A DNA stretch of 26,232 nt from Patescibacteria group bacterium UBA3458 (GTDB taxonomy: Bacteria; Patescibacteriota; Minisyncoccia; Phycocordibacterales; UBA2100). Shown in pieces: positions 13,895 to 20,959 of the stretch. Where the stretch lies: contig DFRR01000001.1 of the NCBI GenBank assembly GCA_002378745.1, positions 58,063-84,294 on the forward strand. The letters run 5' to 3'. A program made the position numbers and the translations under genes. Within the stretch, counting starts at the first letter, position 1. The number at the start of each line of letters is the position of its first letter. A model generated the notes under the pieces. It made no database searches. It saw only the letters and a program-made list of their open reading frames with translations, and was not told the origin of the DNA.

Positions 13895-14584
13895 ATGAAG
13901 GACCAGAAAACTAACTTTGCAACCCCAATTGCTATTATAGTAGCAGGTGCGCTTATTGCAGCGGCGTTATATTTTGCTCTTGGAGCAAGTAGTACAAACA
14001 CTGGTGGTGTTACTGACACACAACCAACAGTACCTGTTGCAGGCGTACAGGCAGATGATCACATCAAGGGAAATCCTGACGCAAAAGTGGTTATCATTGA
14101 GTACTCAGATACTGAGTGTCCATACTGTAAGCAGCATCATGATACGCTCAACCAGATTATTGAAAAATACGACGCAAGTGAAGTAGCGTGGGTATACCGT
14201 AACTTTCCAATCGCACAACTTCACCCAGACGCATCAAAACAAGCAGAAGCGCTTGAGTGTGCGGCCGAGCTTGGGGGTAACGAGGGGTTTTGGACTTACA
14301 CAGACCGGCTGTATGAAATTACACCATCAAATAACGGGCTTTCCTTGGAGGAGTTGCCAAACATTGCTGAGTACGCCGGACTCGACGCGGAGGCATTCCA
14401 ACAATGTCTCGACAGTGGCGATATGGCAGAACGAGTTGAAGCCGACTACAACGAAGCGGTAGCAGCAGGTGGTCGTGGCACGCCACATAACATTATTCTC
14501 TTCAACGGCGAGCAGTATCCGATTGAAGGTGCGCAGCCGCTTAACGTCATGGAACAAATTATTGACCAACTCCTAGCACAATAA
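13895..14584 (+). CDS. Membrane-anchored DsbA-like thiol-disulfide oxidoreductase
   Basis: The 229-residue protein starts with a short basic segment and one membrane anchor (about 9-31). A low-complexity linker and a thioredoxin-fold domain of the DsbA type follow. The active site is Cys75-Pro-Tyr-Cys78 in YSDTECPYCKQHH. The cis-proline loop is GTPHNIIL near 195-202. The helical insertion between them is typical of DsbA rather than plain thioredoxin. It would act outside the membrane to make or rearrange disulfide bonds in exported proteins; a recycling partner (DsbB or VKOR) is not in this window. The start ATG is followed at once by the expected basic residues. A strong terminator lies at 14598-14640. 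Confidence 0.92.
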   Translation: MKDQKTNFATPIAIIVAGALIAAALYFALGASSTNTGGVTDTQPTVPVAGVQADDHIKGNPDAKVVIIEYSDTECPYCKQHHDTLNQIIEKYDASEVAWVYRNFPIAQLHPDASKQAEALECAAELGGNEGFWTYTDRLYEITPSNNGLSLEELPNIAEYAGLDAEAFQQCLDSGDMAERVEADYNEAVAAGGRGTPHNIILFNGEQYPIEGAQPLNVMEQIIDQLLAQ

Positions 14585-14597
14585 CGACAACGAACAC

Positions 14598-14640
14598 AAA
14601 ACACACTACTGCGATACATCGCAGTAGTGTGTTTTTTCGT
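14598..14640. terminator. Bidirectional terminator between dsbA-like gene and helicase
   Basis: An 18 bp perfect stem (14598-14615 with 14618-14635) is flanked by A4 on the left and T6 on the right, so it can stop transcripts from both directions. It lies between two convergent genes, the DsbA-like gene ending at 14584 and the helicase ending at 14678. Confidence 0.9.
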
Positions 14641-14677
14641 TTCTACCAACTATCAGCTAAAAACTATCAACTCTCAT

Positions 14678-17600
14678 TTACTGCATCAAATCGCGTAACG
14701 CACAGTACTCGCAATCCCCCGTTCGATGCTTATCGCAGCGCGTATCCCAAAACGACAGATTCAGTACTTCTTTTGCCATACGCGAAATGTCTTCTTTAAG
14801 CGCATCAACATCATCTTGTGTGATATTAAAGTGCTCTTGCACGTACACTCCATTGTCTTTGGGCTGAACGAAATCAATAACGCCATCTTTCATCGTGAAT
14901 TTACCTTCTGCATCAATAAGCATGCGATAAAATACGAGTTGTCGGAAATAATCACCCGAGCCAACTGTTTTGGTTCCACCAGTGATGTGATTCCGAGACT
15001 TTGGCTTACCTGTCTTATAGTCAACAACCGTGATGCCGTCATTGTACACTTCAACTTTATCGAGCTCTCCACGCACTCGCATTTGCGGAAGCTCCTCGAG
15101 TGTGAGTGGCACGGTGAGATCTATTTTGTATGCGCTGCGAGTGTCTTTACACCACGTTCCATCATACGTATCAAACCATCCGGAAAGTGCGTCGTGCCCC
15201 TGCTCATACATCTCGGCGTACGCACTACCCGAGAGTGATGTTTGTTGCAGCGCCTGTTCATACGCATCAAGCAAGAACTCTTTGGTTACTTCTCGTTGTG
15301 CATAGGCAGTGAAAAATGCTTTGAGTGCTTGGTCAACCGCAGTACCCAGTATCATGTATTTAGTCGGTATCTTTGGAATGCGCACGAGGTTACTATAAAA
15401 ATATTGCCACGGACAGGTTAGATAGTTATTAAGTGCAGTTACCGAGAGCCCCTGCTCTACGAAAAGCTCTTTCAAATAGTCACTGTCAGCAATACTCAAA
15501 CTCTGTACTTCAGGTTGTGCTCGCAAGAACACTTCAGGTGAAAGCCTCTCTTCAAAATCGCTCTCATCAATAACCTCCTTGTGTTCATCCTTTATTTCCT
15601 CAATAAACTGTGAGGGTAATCGTTCGCTCCCGGTTGGTGAAACCCTGCCATAGCTCACGAAGACTCCAACACGCGCACGAGTGAGCGCAACATAGAAGAG
15701 GCGTCGTTCATCGGCATTGTCCTGTTCCGTCAGTGCCTCAATAGGGAGACTAAAGTTTGACATCTTACGCCTATTTCCCCAATGCGTATCCCATGCACCA
15801 ACCAAATACACATAATCGAACTCTAATCCCTTAGAGCGATGCGCGGTCATCAAGCGCATCCCGCGACGCGCTCGCTGCACACTGGCTGACTGTTTTATTG
15901 AGATGTTGTACTCGTCCATCAAGTCTAGGTGCGCAATAAGGTCAGACAGTGTATACGTACGATTTCCTCGAGCCAATTCTTCCACTGTCCGTGCCAGTGA
16001 GTGAAGCTTCTCGAGCATCTCGACGGAACGAATCGAATTGAGTGCAGTCGTGAGAAACCCGGACTCATCAAGCACTGTGTTAAATACATCTGTCACCGGG
16101 TCATTGTTGCCGGCTTGCGCCCACTTCGACAAACGTTTCGCGAAAACGGAAAATTTTTTTACATCACTTACACCAATCTCCGCCAATATTTTCTCTGAAA
16201 ACAGACAGTCGTATACGGGAATCTTATGTCGTGCACTGTATTTGAGTATTTTAAACACGTCGATTGGGGCAAATCCCAAAAAGCGCACATGCAATACCTG
16301 AGACACCAATTCCTTGTTACCAAAGTCTGCAACGGTTCGTAGCAACGCCACAAATTGCGCAATACTCGTATCATCAAGAATATTCCTGCTCGACTCTATA
16401 GAGTAGCTAATGCGCTCACGTTCAAGTGCATGCGATATATATCCGGCATCGGCATTTGTTCGATACAACACGGCAATCTCACTTGGCTCAACCCCTTCTT
16501 CTATCAAACGCTTAATGTCACGAGCGACCCATAATGCCTCAATTTCATCAGAGCCAAATACTCGCACTTGTACCGCTTCTTTTTCAATTGCCGCACGCGA
16601 TTCCAGTGCAATACGTTCAAGTGCATCATCTGAAGATGAGATTACGCTATGTGCGGCATCAAGTATTTTTTGACCCGATCGATAGGAGTGTTTGAGCTCA
16701 ACAACACGCGCACTCGGATATTTGTTCTTGAAGTATAAGAAATTCTCAAGCGATGCACCTTGGAAACGATATATTGCTTGTTTTTCATCACCAACGATAA
16801 ATAGGTTCGGCTCGTCATGAAAATCGACAAGCAACTCAAGTAATCGATTCTGAGACGCATTTGCGTCTTGGTGTTCATCAGCAAGCACATATTGATACTC
16901 CTCTTGAAGTCGTTGTAGGACATCTCTATCTTCGTCCAGTCGCCGCACTGCGACACCAATCATATCGTTATAGTCATATAATTTTCGCTCTCGCAGCGCT
17001 TCCTCGTATGCCTCATACAGTTCGGCGAGCTCTTTGTTTTTCTCGATATCTCGTTGTGTTTTTTGATGCACCGTCTTCATCTTGCCTTTATAGGCACCTT
17101 TCTCATTGTACAAATCGTCACGCGACAAAAAGATTTGCTCACTCGTAAGCACTATCTGCTTGAATTGCTTCGGCTCGATATATTCACTCTTTAAGCTTCC
17201 AATAGCGTCAAGACTCTTCTTTGCATATGCAAAGTTATCGTGGAAGGGTCGAAGTAAATTAAGATGGTCTCGTTTCTCTATCAACTCCCGCATGAGCAAC
17301 ACTTGGTCAATATCAGTAATTTGTTCCGAGCTAATGAGACGCGGAAAGTCCTCAGGAAAACGCTGGATAATCATGTTACAGAACCCATGGAAGGTGTAGA
17401 TGGCAACTCGGTATGCATCAGAACCAATCATGGAAACAAGGCGCTTGCGCATCGCCGCGGCGCCAGCCTCGGTGAAGGTGAGTGCGAGAATTGAAGATGG
17501 GTCAGTATCCGTTTGCTTTAGAATATTTGCAATACGGAGTGTGAGTATCTGTGTTTTGCCAGTACCTGGTCCTGCAATAACCATGACCGGTCCCTCAACC

Positions 17601-17680
17601 GCATCAACTGCTTCCCTTTGTTCAGCATTAAGCAGTGCGTACTGCTTATTAAATTCGGGAGTTGTTCGTGGACGAACCAT
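14678..17680 (-). CDS. UvrD/PcrA-type helicase fused to an iron-sulfur RecB-like nuclease
   Basis: The 1000-residue protein joins a superfamily 1A helicase to a C-terminal PD-(D/E)XK nuclease. Helicase motifs: Q-motif LNAEQREAV (17-25), Walker A AGPGTGKT (36-43), Ia TFTEAGAAAM, motif II ADEHQDAN (near 268), III GDEKQAIYRFQGA (near 295), LKHSYRSGQ, MTAHRSKGLEFD and VALTRAR (near 663). The nuclease has GELDKVEV and VVDYKTGKP (about 868-890). An AddB-like iron-sulfur staple is formed by one Cys in TCPWQYF (near 756) and Cys982, Cys990 and Cys993 at the very end. It probably unwinds and trims broken DNA ends. Motif II reads DEHQDAN rather than the usual DEYQDTN. The start at 17680 (MVRPRTTPEF) is preferred to one seven codons upstream, because TCGACA, 17 bp, TATACT ends seven bases before it. 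Confidence 0.93.
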   Translation of the reverse strand: MVRPRTTPEFNKQYALLNAEQREAVDAVEGPVMVIAGPGTGKTQILTLRIANILKQTDTDPSSILALTFTEAGAAAMRKRLVSMIGSDAYRVAIYTFHGFCNMIIQRFPEDFPRLISSEQITDIDQVLLMRELIEKRDHLNLLRPFHDNFAYAKKSLDAIGSLKSEYIEPKQFKQIVLTSEQIFLSRDDLYNEKGAYKGKMKTVHQKTQRDIEKNKELAELYEAYEEALRERKLYDYNDMIGVAVRRLDEDRDVLQRLQEEYQYVLADEHQDANASQNRLLELLVDFHDEPNLFIVGDEKQAIYRFQGASLENFLYFKNKYPSARVVELKHSYRSGQKILDAAHSVISSSDDALERIALESRAAIEKEAVQVRVFGSDEIEALWVARDIKRLIEEGVEPSEIAVLYRTNADAGYISHALERERISYSIESSRNILDDTSIAQFVALLRTVADFGNKELVSQVLHVRFLGFAPIDVFKILKYSARHKIPVYDCLFSEKILAEIGVSDVKKFSVFAKRLSKWAQAGNNDPVTDVFNTVLDESGFLTTALNSIRSVEMLEKLHSLARTVEELARGNRTYTLSDLIAHLDLMDEYNISIKQSASVQRARRGMRLMTAHRSKGLEFDYVYLVGAWDTHWGNRRKMSNFSLPIEALTEQDNADERRLFYVALTRARVGVFVSYGRVSPTGSERLPSQFIEEIKDEHKEVIDESDFEERLSPEVFLRAQPEVQSLSIADSDYLKELFVEQGLSVTALNNYLTCPWQYFYSNLVRIPKIPTKYMILGTAVDQALKAFFTAYAQREVTKEFLLDAYEQALQQTSLSGSAYAEMYEQGHDALSGWFDTYDGTWCKDTRSAYKIDLTVPLTLEELPQMRVRGELDKVEVYNDGITVVDYKTGKPKSRNHITGGTKTVGSGDYFRQLVFYRMLIDAEGKFTMKDGVIDFVQPKDNGVYVQEHFNITQDDVDALKEDISRMAKEVLNLSFWDTRCDKHRTGDCEYCALRDLMQ

Positions 17681-17687
17681 TGCGCTA

Positions 17688-17716
17688 AGTATATAGAGCA
17701 CACACTATGGTGTCGA
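17688..17716 (-). promoter_or_regulatory. Helicase-nuclease promoter, leaderless layout
   Basis: On the minus strand TCGACA (17716-17711), a 17 bp spacer and TATACT (17693-17688) end seven bases before the ATG at 17680. Both hexamers match five of six consensus bases, making this one of the clearest leaderless promoters in the window. Confidence 0.65.
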
Positions 17717-17723
17717 ACGTGCC

Positions 17724-18863
17724 TTATGTGTTCTTTACTGCGTTTGAAACTGCCTCAACGATACCCTCTTCAAATGGTCCTGGGATAATTCGTTCAGCCG
17801 TTGGTTTTTCTACCAATGCCGCCAGCGCTTCCGCCGCCTTAAGCTTCATCGCATCAGTAATTTGTGAAATACGCGCATCAAGCGCCCCGCGGAAAATACC
17901 AGGAAACGCAAGTGCATTGTTTACTTGGTTAGGATAGTCAGAACGCCCTGTGGCAACTACTGCAGCACCGGCGTCGAGCGCTGTTTGTGGATCAATTTCT
18001 GGAACCGGGTTTGCCAAGGCAAATATAATCGGGTTTGGATTCATAGTAGCAAGCATTTCCGTAGTGAGAATGTTTGGCGCCGAAACGCCGATAAATACAT
18101 CTTTGCCAACCACCGCTTCAGCGAGACCACCGCAAACCTCACTTATTGCACAACATTGCAATATCTTTTCTTGTGCCACATTCAGATCTTCACGACACTT
18201 CGAGACAATACCACCGCCATCAACAATAGTAACGCGTGGAAACCCCGCTTGCTGCAACAATGACACAATGGCGATGCCCGCCGCACCAGAACCAGTAACC
18301 ACAATACGTACTTCCTCTTTTGTTTTCCCGGTAACCTTAAGTGCATTAATGAGACCCGCGAGTACTACGATGGCAGTCCCGTGTTGGTCATCGTGAAATA
18401 CTGGAATCTCGAGTGCCGCGCGTAAGCGCTCTTCAATCTCAAAACAGCGTGGTGCAGAAATGTCTTCAAGATTAATGCCACCAAATGTCGGCGCAATGCG
18501 AAGCACTGTTTCAACAATTTCGTCTACATCTTGTGTCGCTAAGGCAATCGGAAAGGCATCAATGCCGGCAAATGTCTTAAAAAGTGCACACTTTCCTTCC
18601 ATTACTGGAAGCGCCGCCTCAGGACCAATATTTCCCAATCCGAGCACCGCTGATCCGTCAGTGACCACCGCCACCATATTTTTAGTCGCTACCAAATCAC
18701 GCGCTCGTGACCGGTCAGCTGCAATTTCCTGACACACTGCCGCAACACCCGGCGTGTAGGCAATAGACAACTCTTCTGTGTTAGTAACCGGTAGTGTACT
18801 TTCAATTCTCAATTTACCACCGTGTCGTTCGTGCTGCCTAATAGATTCTTCACCGTAATTCAT
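17724..18863 (-). CDS. NAD(P)-dependent malic enzyme, short bacterial form
   Basis: The 379-residue enzyme oxidatively decarboxylates malate to pyruvate. Conserved elements are AYTPGVA (33-39), VTDGSAVLGLGNIGP (about 68-82), MEGKCALFKTFAGIDAFPI (about 88-106), NLEDISAPRCFEIE (metal-binding Glu and Asp, near 132-145), PVFHDDQHGTA (near 155), a Rossmann loop VVTGSGAAGIA (near 188) and FALANPVPEI (near 286). Length matches the compact malic enzymes without a phosphotransacetylase tail. Whether NAD or NADP is used cannot be judged. The start ATG at 18863 has TATACT ending eight bases upstream, and TTTAGT 16 bp further. It diverges from the CBS gene, with operator-like palindromes between them, and the helicase gene follows 43 bases after its stop with its own promoter. 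Confidence 0.96.
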   Translation of the reverse strand: MNYGEESIRQHERHGGKLRIESTLPVTNTEELSIAYTPGVAAVCQEIAADRSRARDLVATKNMVAVVTDGSAVLGLGNIGPEAALPVMEGKCALFKTFAGIDAFPIALATQDVDEIVETVLRIAPTFGGINLEDISAPRCFEIEERLRAALEIPVFHDDQHGTAIVVLAGLINALKVTGKTKEEVRIVVTGSGAAGIAIVSLLQQAGFPRVTIVDGGGIVSKCREDLNVAQEKILQCCAISEVCGGLAEAVVGKDVFIGVSAPNILTTEMLATMNPNPIIFALANPVPEIDPQTALDAGAAVVATGRSDYPNQVNNALAFPGIFRGALDARISQITDAMKLKAAEALAALVEKPTAERIIPGPFEEGIVEAVSNAVKNT

Positions 18864-18871
18864 GGGCGGTC

Positions 18872-18899
18872 AGTATACCATAGCTCACACAGGACTAAA
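18872..18899 (-). promoter_or_regulatory. Malic enzyme promoter
   Basis: On the minus strand TTTAGT (18899-18894), a 16 bp spacer and TATACT (18877-18872) end eight bases before the ATG. The upstream edge of the -35 touches the palindrome at 18899-18910. Confidence 0.55.
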
Positions 18900-18935
18900 C
18901 TGTGCACAGTAACCCTTGCACTCTGTGTACCACAG
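18899..18935. promoter_or_regulatory. Two operator-like CTGTG/CACAG inverted repeats
   Basis: ACTGTGCACAGT (18899-18910) is a perfect 12 bp palindrome touching the malic enzyme -35. CTGTG-tac-CACAG (18923-18935) lies inside the spacer of the CBS promoter. Both use the same half-site with different centre spacing, about 24 bp apart centre to centre. A further CACAG half-site occurs at 18888-18892. This layout suggests a regulator acting on both divergent promoters. Confidence 0.4.
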
Positions 18936-18944
18936 GTATATAGT
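18916..18944 (+). promoter_or_regulatory. CBS-domain gene promoter
   Basis: TTGCAC (18916-18921), a 17 bp spacer and TATAGT (18939-18944) end 11 bases before the ATG at 18956, predicting a leader of about four bases. Confidence 0.6.
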
Positions 18945-18955
18945 TGCGCGCATCT

Positions 18956-19459
18956 ATGATGACAATTAACGGTAAATCCTATTCGATTGAGGACATTATG
19001 CGTCCTGCAGTCTTTATTAGCAGTGATGCAACGCTCCAAACTACTTTGGAGAAAATGATTCACGAGCGACGTAATTCGCTTGTAGTTATTGACCAAAAAG
19101 GTGTCCTTTTGGGCATGGTGAACGCCATTGACATCATTAAAGCGGTACTCCCTGATTACCTTGAAGAAAGCAATCTCGCAGCCCGTTTTTCAAATATTGA
19201 CCTTCTTAAAGAAGACGCTGAGCGTGTAAAAGACATGGCAGTAACTGATTTCATGGAAAAGAAGGTTCCAACCATCAAAGTGACCGGAAACATTATCGAA
19301 GCAGCAGCAATTGCGGCACATTCAGGCCGAGGACGTATCGCAGTTGTCGATGCTGATAATAAACCGGTTGGTGTGCTAACTCGCACCGAACTTAAACAAG
19401 TTATCGGTACCACACTTGGTATGTGCGGCGACTGTTTCTCGGACACCGCAGATAAATAA
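18956..19459 (+). CDS. CBS-domain pair (Bateman) protein
   Basis: The 167-residue protein is a tandem of two CBS motifs (about 14-66 and 98-152), a module that binds adenine nucleotides and senses energy state. Each begins with the usual DIMRPAVFISSDATLQ or DFMEKKVPTIKVTGNI and ends with a GMVNAIDIIK or GVLTRTELKQVI strand. There is no other effector domain, so it probably regulates a partner. The next gene downstream is an ion permease, an obvious candidate. A short tail with two Cys (CGDCFSDT) follows. The start is taken as the ATG at 18956, with a second ATG directly after it; a TTG at 18944 overlaps the -10 box and is unlikely. A terminator at 19476-19504 separates it partly from the permease gene. 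Confidence 0.88.
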   Translation: MMTINGKSYSIEDIMRPAVFISSDATLQTTLEKMIHERRNSLVVIDQKGVLLGMVNAIDIIKAVLPDYLEESNLAARFSNIDLLKEDAERVKDMAVTDFMEKKVPTIKVTGNIIEAAAIAAHSGRGRIAVVDADNKPVGVLTRTELKQVIGTTLGMCGDCFSDTADK

Positions 19460-19475
19460 CCTTATCAAAAACGCA

Positions 19476-19504
19476 GAAGGGCCACACCGTAGTGGCTCTT
19501 TTGT
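19476..19504 (+). terminator. Terminator or attenuator between CBS gene and permease
   Basis: An 8 bp stem with one G-T pair (19478-19485 with 19492-19499, 6-base loop) is followed by TTTTG. It lies 15 bases before the permease ATG. The short T tract suggests partial read-through. Confidence 0.55.
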
Positions 19505-19518
19505 ATGTAAATAATTAT

Positions 19519-20895
19519 ATGACAATAGCAGCAATAATCAGTAGTCTAATTTTCGGAGCGACTTTTGCGCTTATATTAACAGAACGAGTCCACCGAACCG
19601 TCGTTGCAATGGCGGGAGCGGTGCTCATGGTACTTGCGGGTATCATCTTCGACTTCTACCATCCAGAGGACGCCCTGCACGCAGTTGATTTCAACACACT
19701 TGGTCTGCTCTTCGGAATGATGATACTGGTGGTTGTGCTCGAACGCACCGGTGTGTTCCAGTTTTTGGGTATCTTTACTGCAAAAAAGACAAAGGGTAAA
19801 CCGTGGTTGCTTATGTTAGCACTTGGTTCACTCACTGCGATACTCTCAATGATTCTGGACAACGTCACTACGATTATCCTAATCGTGCCAATAACCATCA
19901 TCATTGCGCGTATGCTCGGTATCAGCGCAACGCCAATCTTGCTGGTAGAGGCAATGCTTTCAAACGTTGGAGGAACGGCAACACTTGTTGGTGATCCGCC
20001 AAACATCATGATTGGTTCAGCTGCCGACTTCACCTTTAATGCCTTCCTACTTCATTCACTTCCTACCGTCATTCTGGTAGCCGGTATCACCTTCTTAATG
20101 TTTAAGTTCTTGTTCCGCAAGGAGCTCGCAAAAGAACCTGAAAACATCAATGAACTCATGCAAATGAATGAGTGGGATGCTATCACTGATGCAAAAACAC
20201 TTAAGAAAGGTCTTGCAGTACTTGCCGGTGTTGTGATTCTCTTCTTCTTGCACGGGGCACTGCATTTGGAGGCATCGCTCATTGCACTTATGGGGGCGTC
20301 ACTCATACTGTTCTTGGTAACTGCGACAAAAGATCCGCAGCCGATTATAGAGAAAACAGAGCTTTCGGTATTACTCTTCTTTGCATCGCTCTTTATTACC
20401 GTTGGTGGTCTTGAGCATGCAGGAGTACTTGAACAACTCGCACATTTCATTACCGCAAGTGCAGAGAGCAATCTCTTGCTCACCGCAATAATTATCCTCT
20501 GGGTGTCTGCTATTGCGTCAGCAATTGTCGACAACATTCCGCTTACTGTTGCCATGATTCCTATCGTACTCTACCTACAGGAATCAGGTATTCCTGTTGA
20601 CTTGCTCTGGTGGGCACTTGTCTTCGGAGTTGGTTTTGGTGGTAACGGATCACCTATCGGTTCAACCGCAGGTATCATTGTGGTGACTAAGTCAGAACAA
20701 ACAAAAGAACCTATCACGTTTAAGAAGTGGCTCAAGTACGGAGTGCCTGCAACAGCTGCTGGACTCACCATCGCAAGCGTCGTCTTGGTTATCTTCTATT
20801 ACACTGAGTTTGTAAATGTAACTACTCCACACGTTGAGGCAAGTACCTCAGTAATTGAAGAAGTCATCGATATGGATGCAGCAGGTGGTCACTAA
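19519..20895 (+). CDS. ArsB/NhaD-type ion permease (IT superfamily)
   Basis: The 458-residue polytopic membrane protein belongs to the ion transporter superfamily that includes ArsB, P-protein and NhaD Na+/H+ antiporters. It has about 11 to 12 helices. Conserved signatures are ILSMILDNVTTIILIVPIT (near 111-129), SNVGGTATLVGDPPNIMIGSAA (near 149-170) and, in the second half, SAIVDNIPLTVAMIPI and GVGFGGNGSPIGSTAG. The DN and GDPPN motifs in two inverted halves form the ion pathway. Sodium/proton exchange is the most likely activity, but arsenite or carboxylate transport cannot be excluded. The start at 19519 is chosen because residues before it lie within the hairpin of the upstream gene. The adjacent CBS protein may regulate it. 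A terminator follows. Confidence 0.88.
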   Translation: MTIAAIISSLIFGATFALILTERVHRTVVAMAGAVLMVLAGIIFDFYHPEDALHAVDFNTLGLLFGMMILVVVLERTGVFQFLGIFTAKKTKGKPWLLMLALGSLTAILSMILDNVTTIILIVPITIIIARMLGISATPILLVEAMLSNVGGTATLVGDPPNIMIGSAADFTFNAFLLHSLPTVILVAGITFLMFKFLFRKELAKEPENINELMQMNEWDAITDAKTLKKGLAVLAGVVILFFLHGALHLEASLIALMGASLILFLVTATKDPQPIIEKTELSVLLFFASLFITVGGLEHAGVLEQLAHFITASAESNLLLTAIIILWVSAIASAIVDNIPLTVAMIPIVLYLQESGIPVDLLWWALVFGVGFGGNGSPIGSTAGIIVVTKSEQTKEPITFKKWLKYGVPATAAGLTIASVVLVIFYYTEFVNVTTPHVEASTSVIEEVIDMDAAGGH

Positions 20896-20915
20896 AAACA
20901 TGGTGCGCATGTCAC

Positions 20916-20945
20916 AAAAAGACCCGCATTAGCGGGTCTTTTTTA
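20916..20945. terminator. Bidirectional terminator between permease and rpoD
   Basis: A 12 bp stem (20916-20927 with 20932-20943, 4-base loop) has A5 on its left and T6 on its right. It serves the permease gene (plus) and rpoD (minus), which converge here. Confidence 0.9.
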
Positions 20946-20959
20946 AATTACATAAAATT

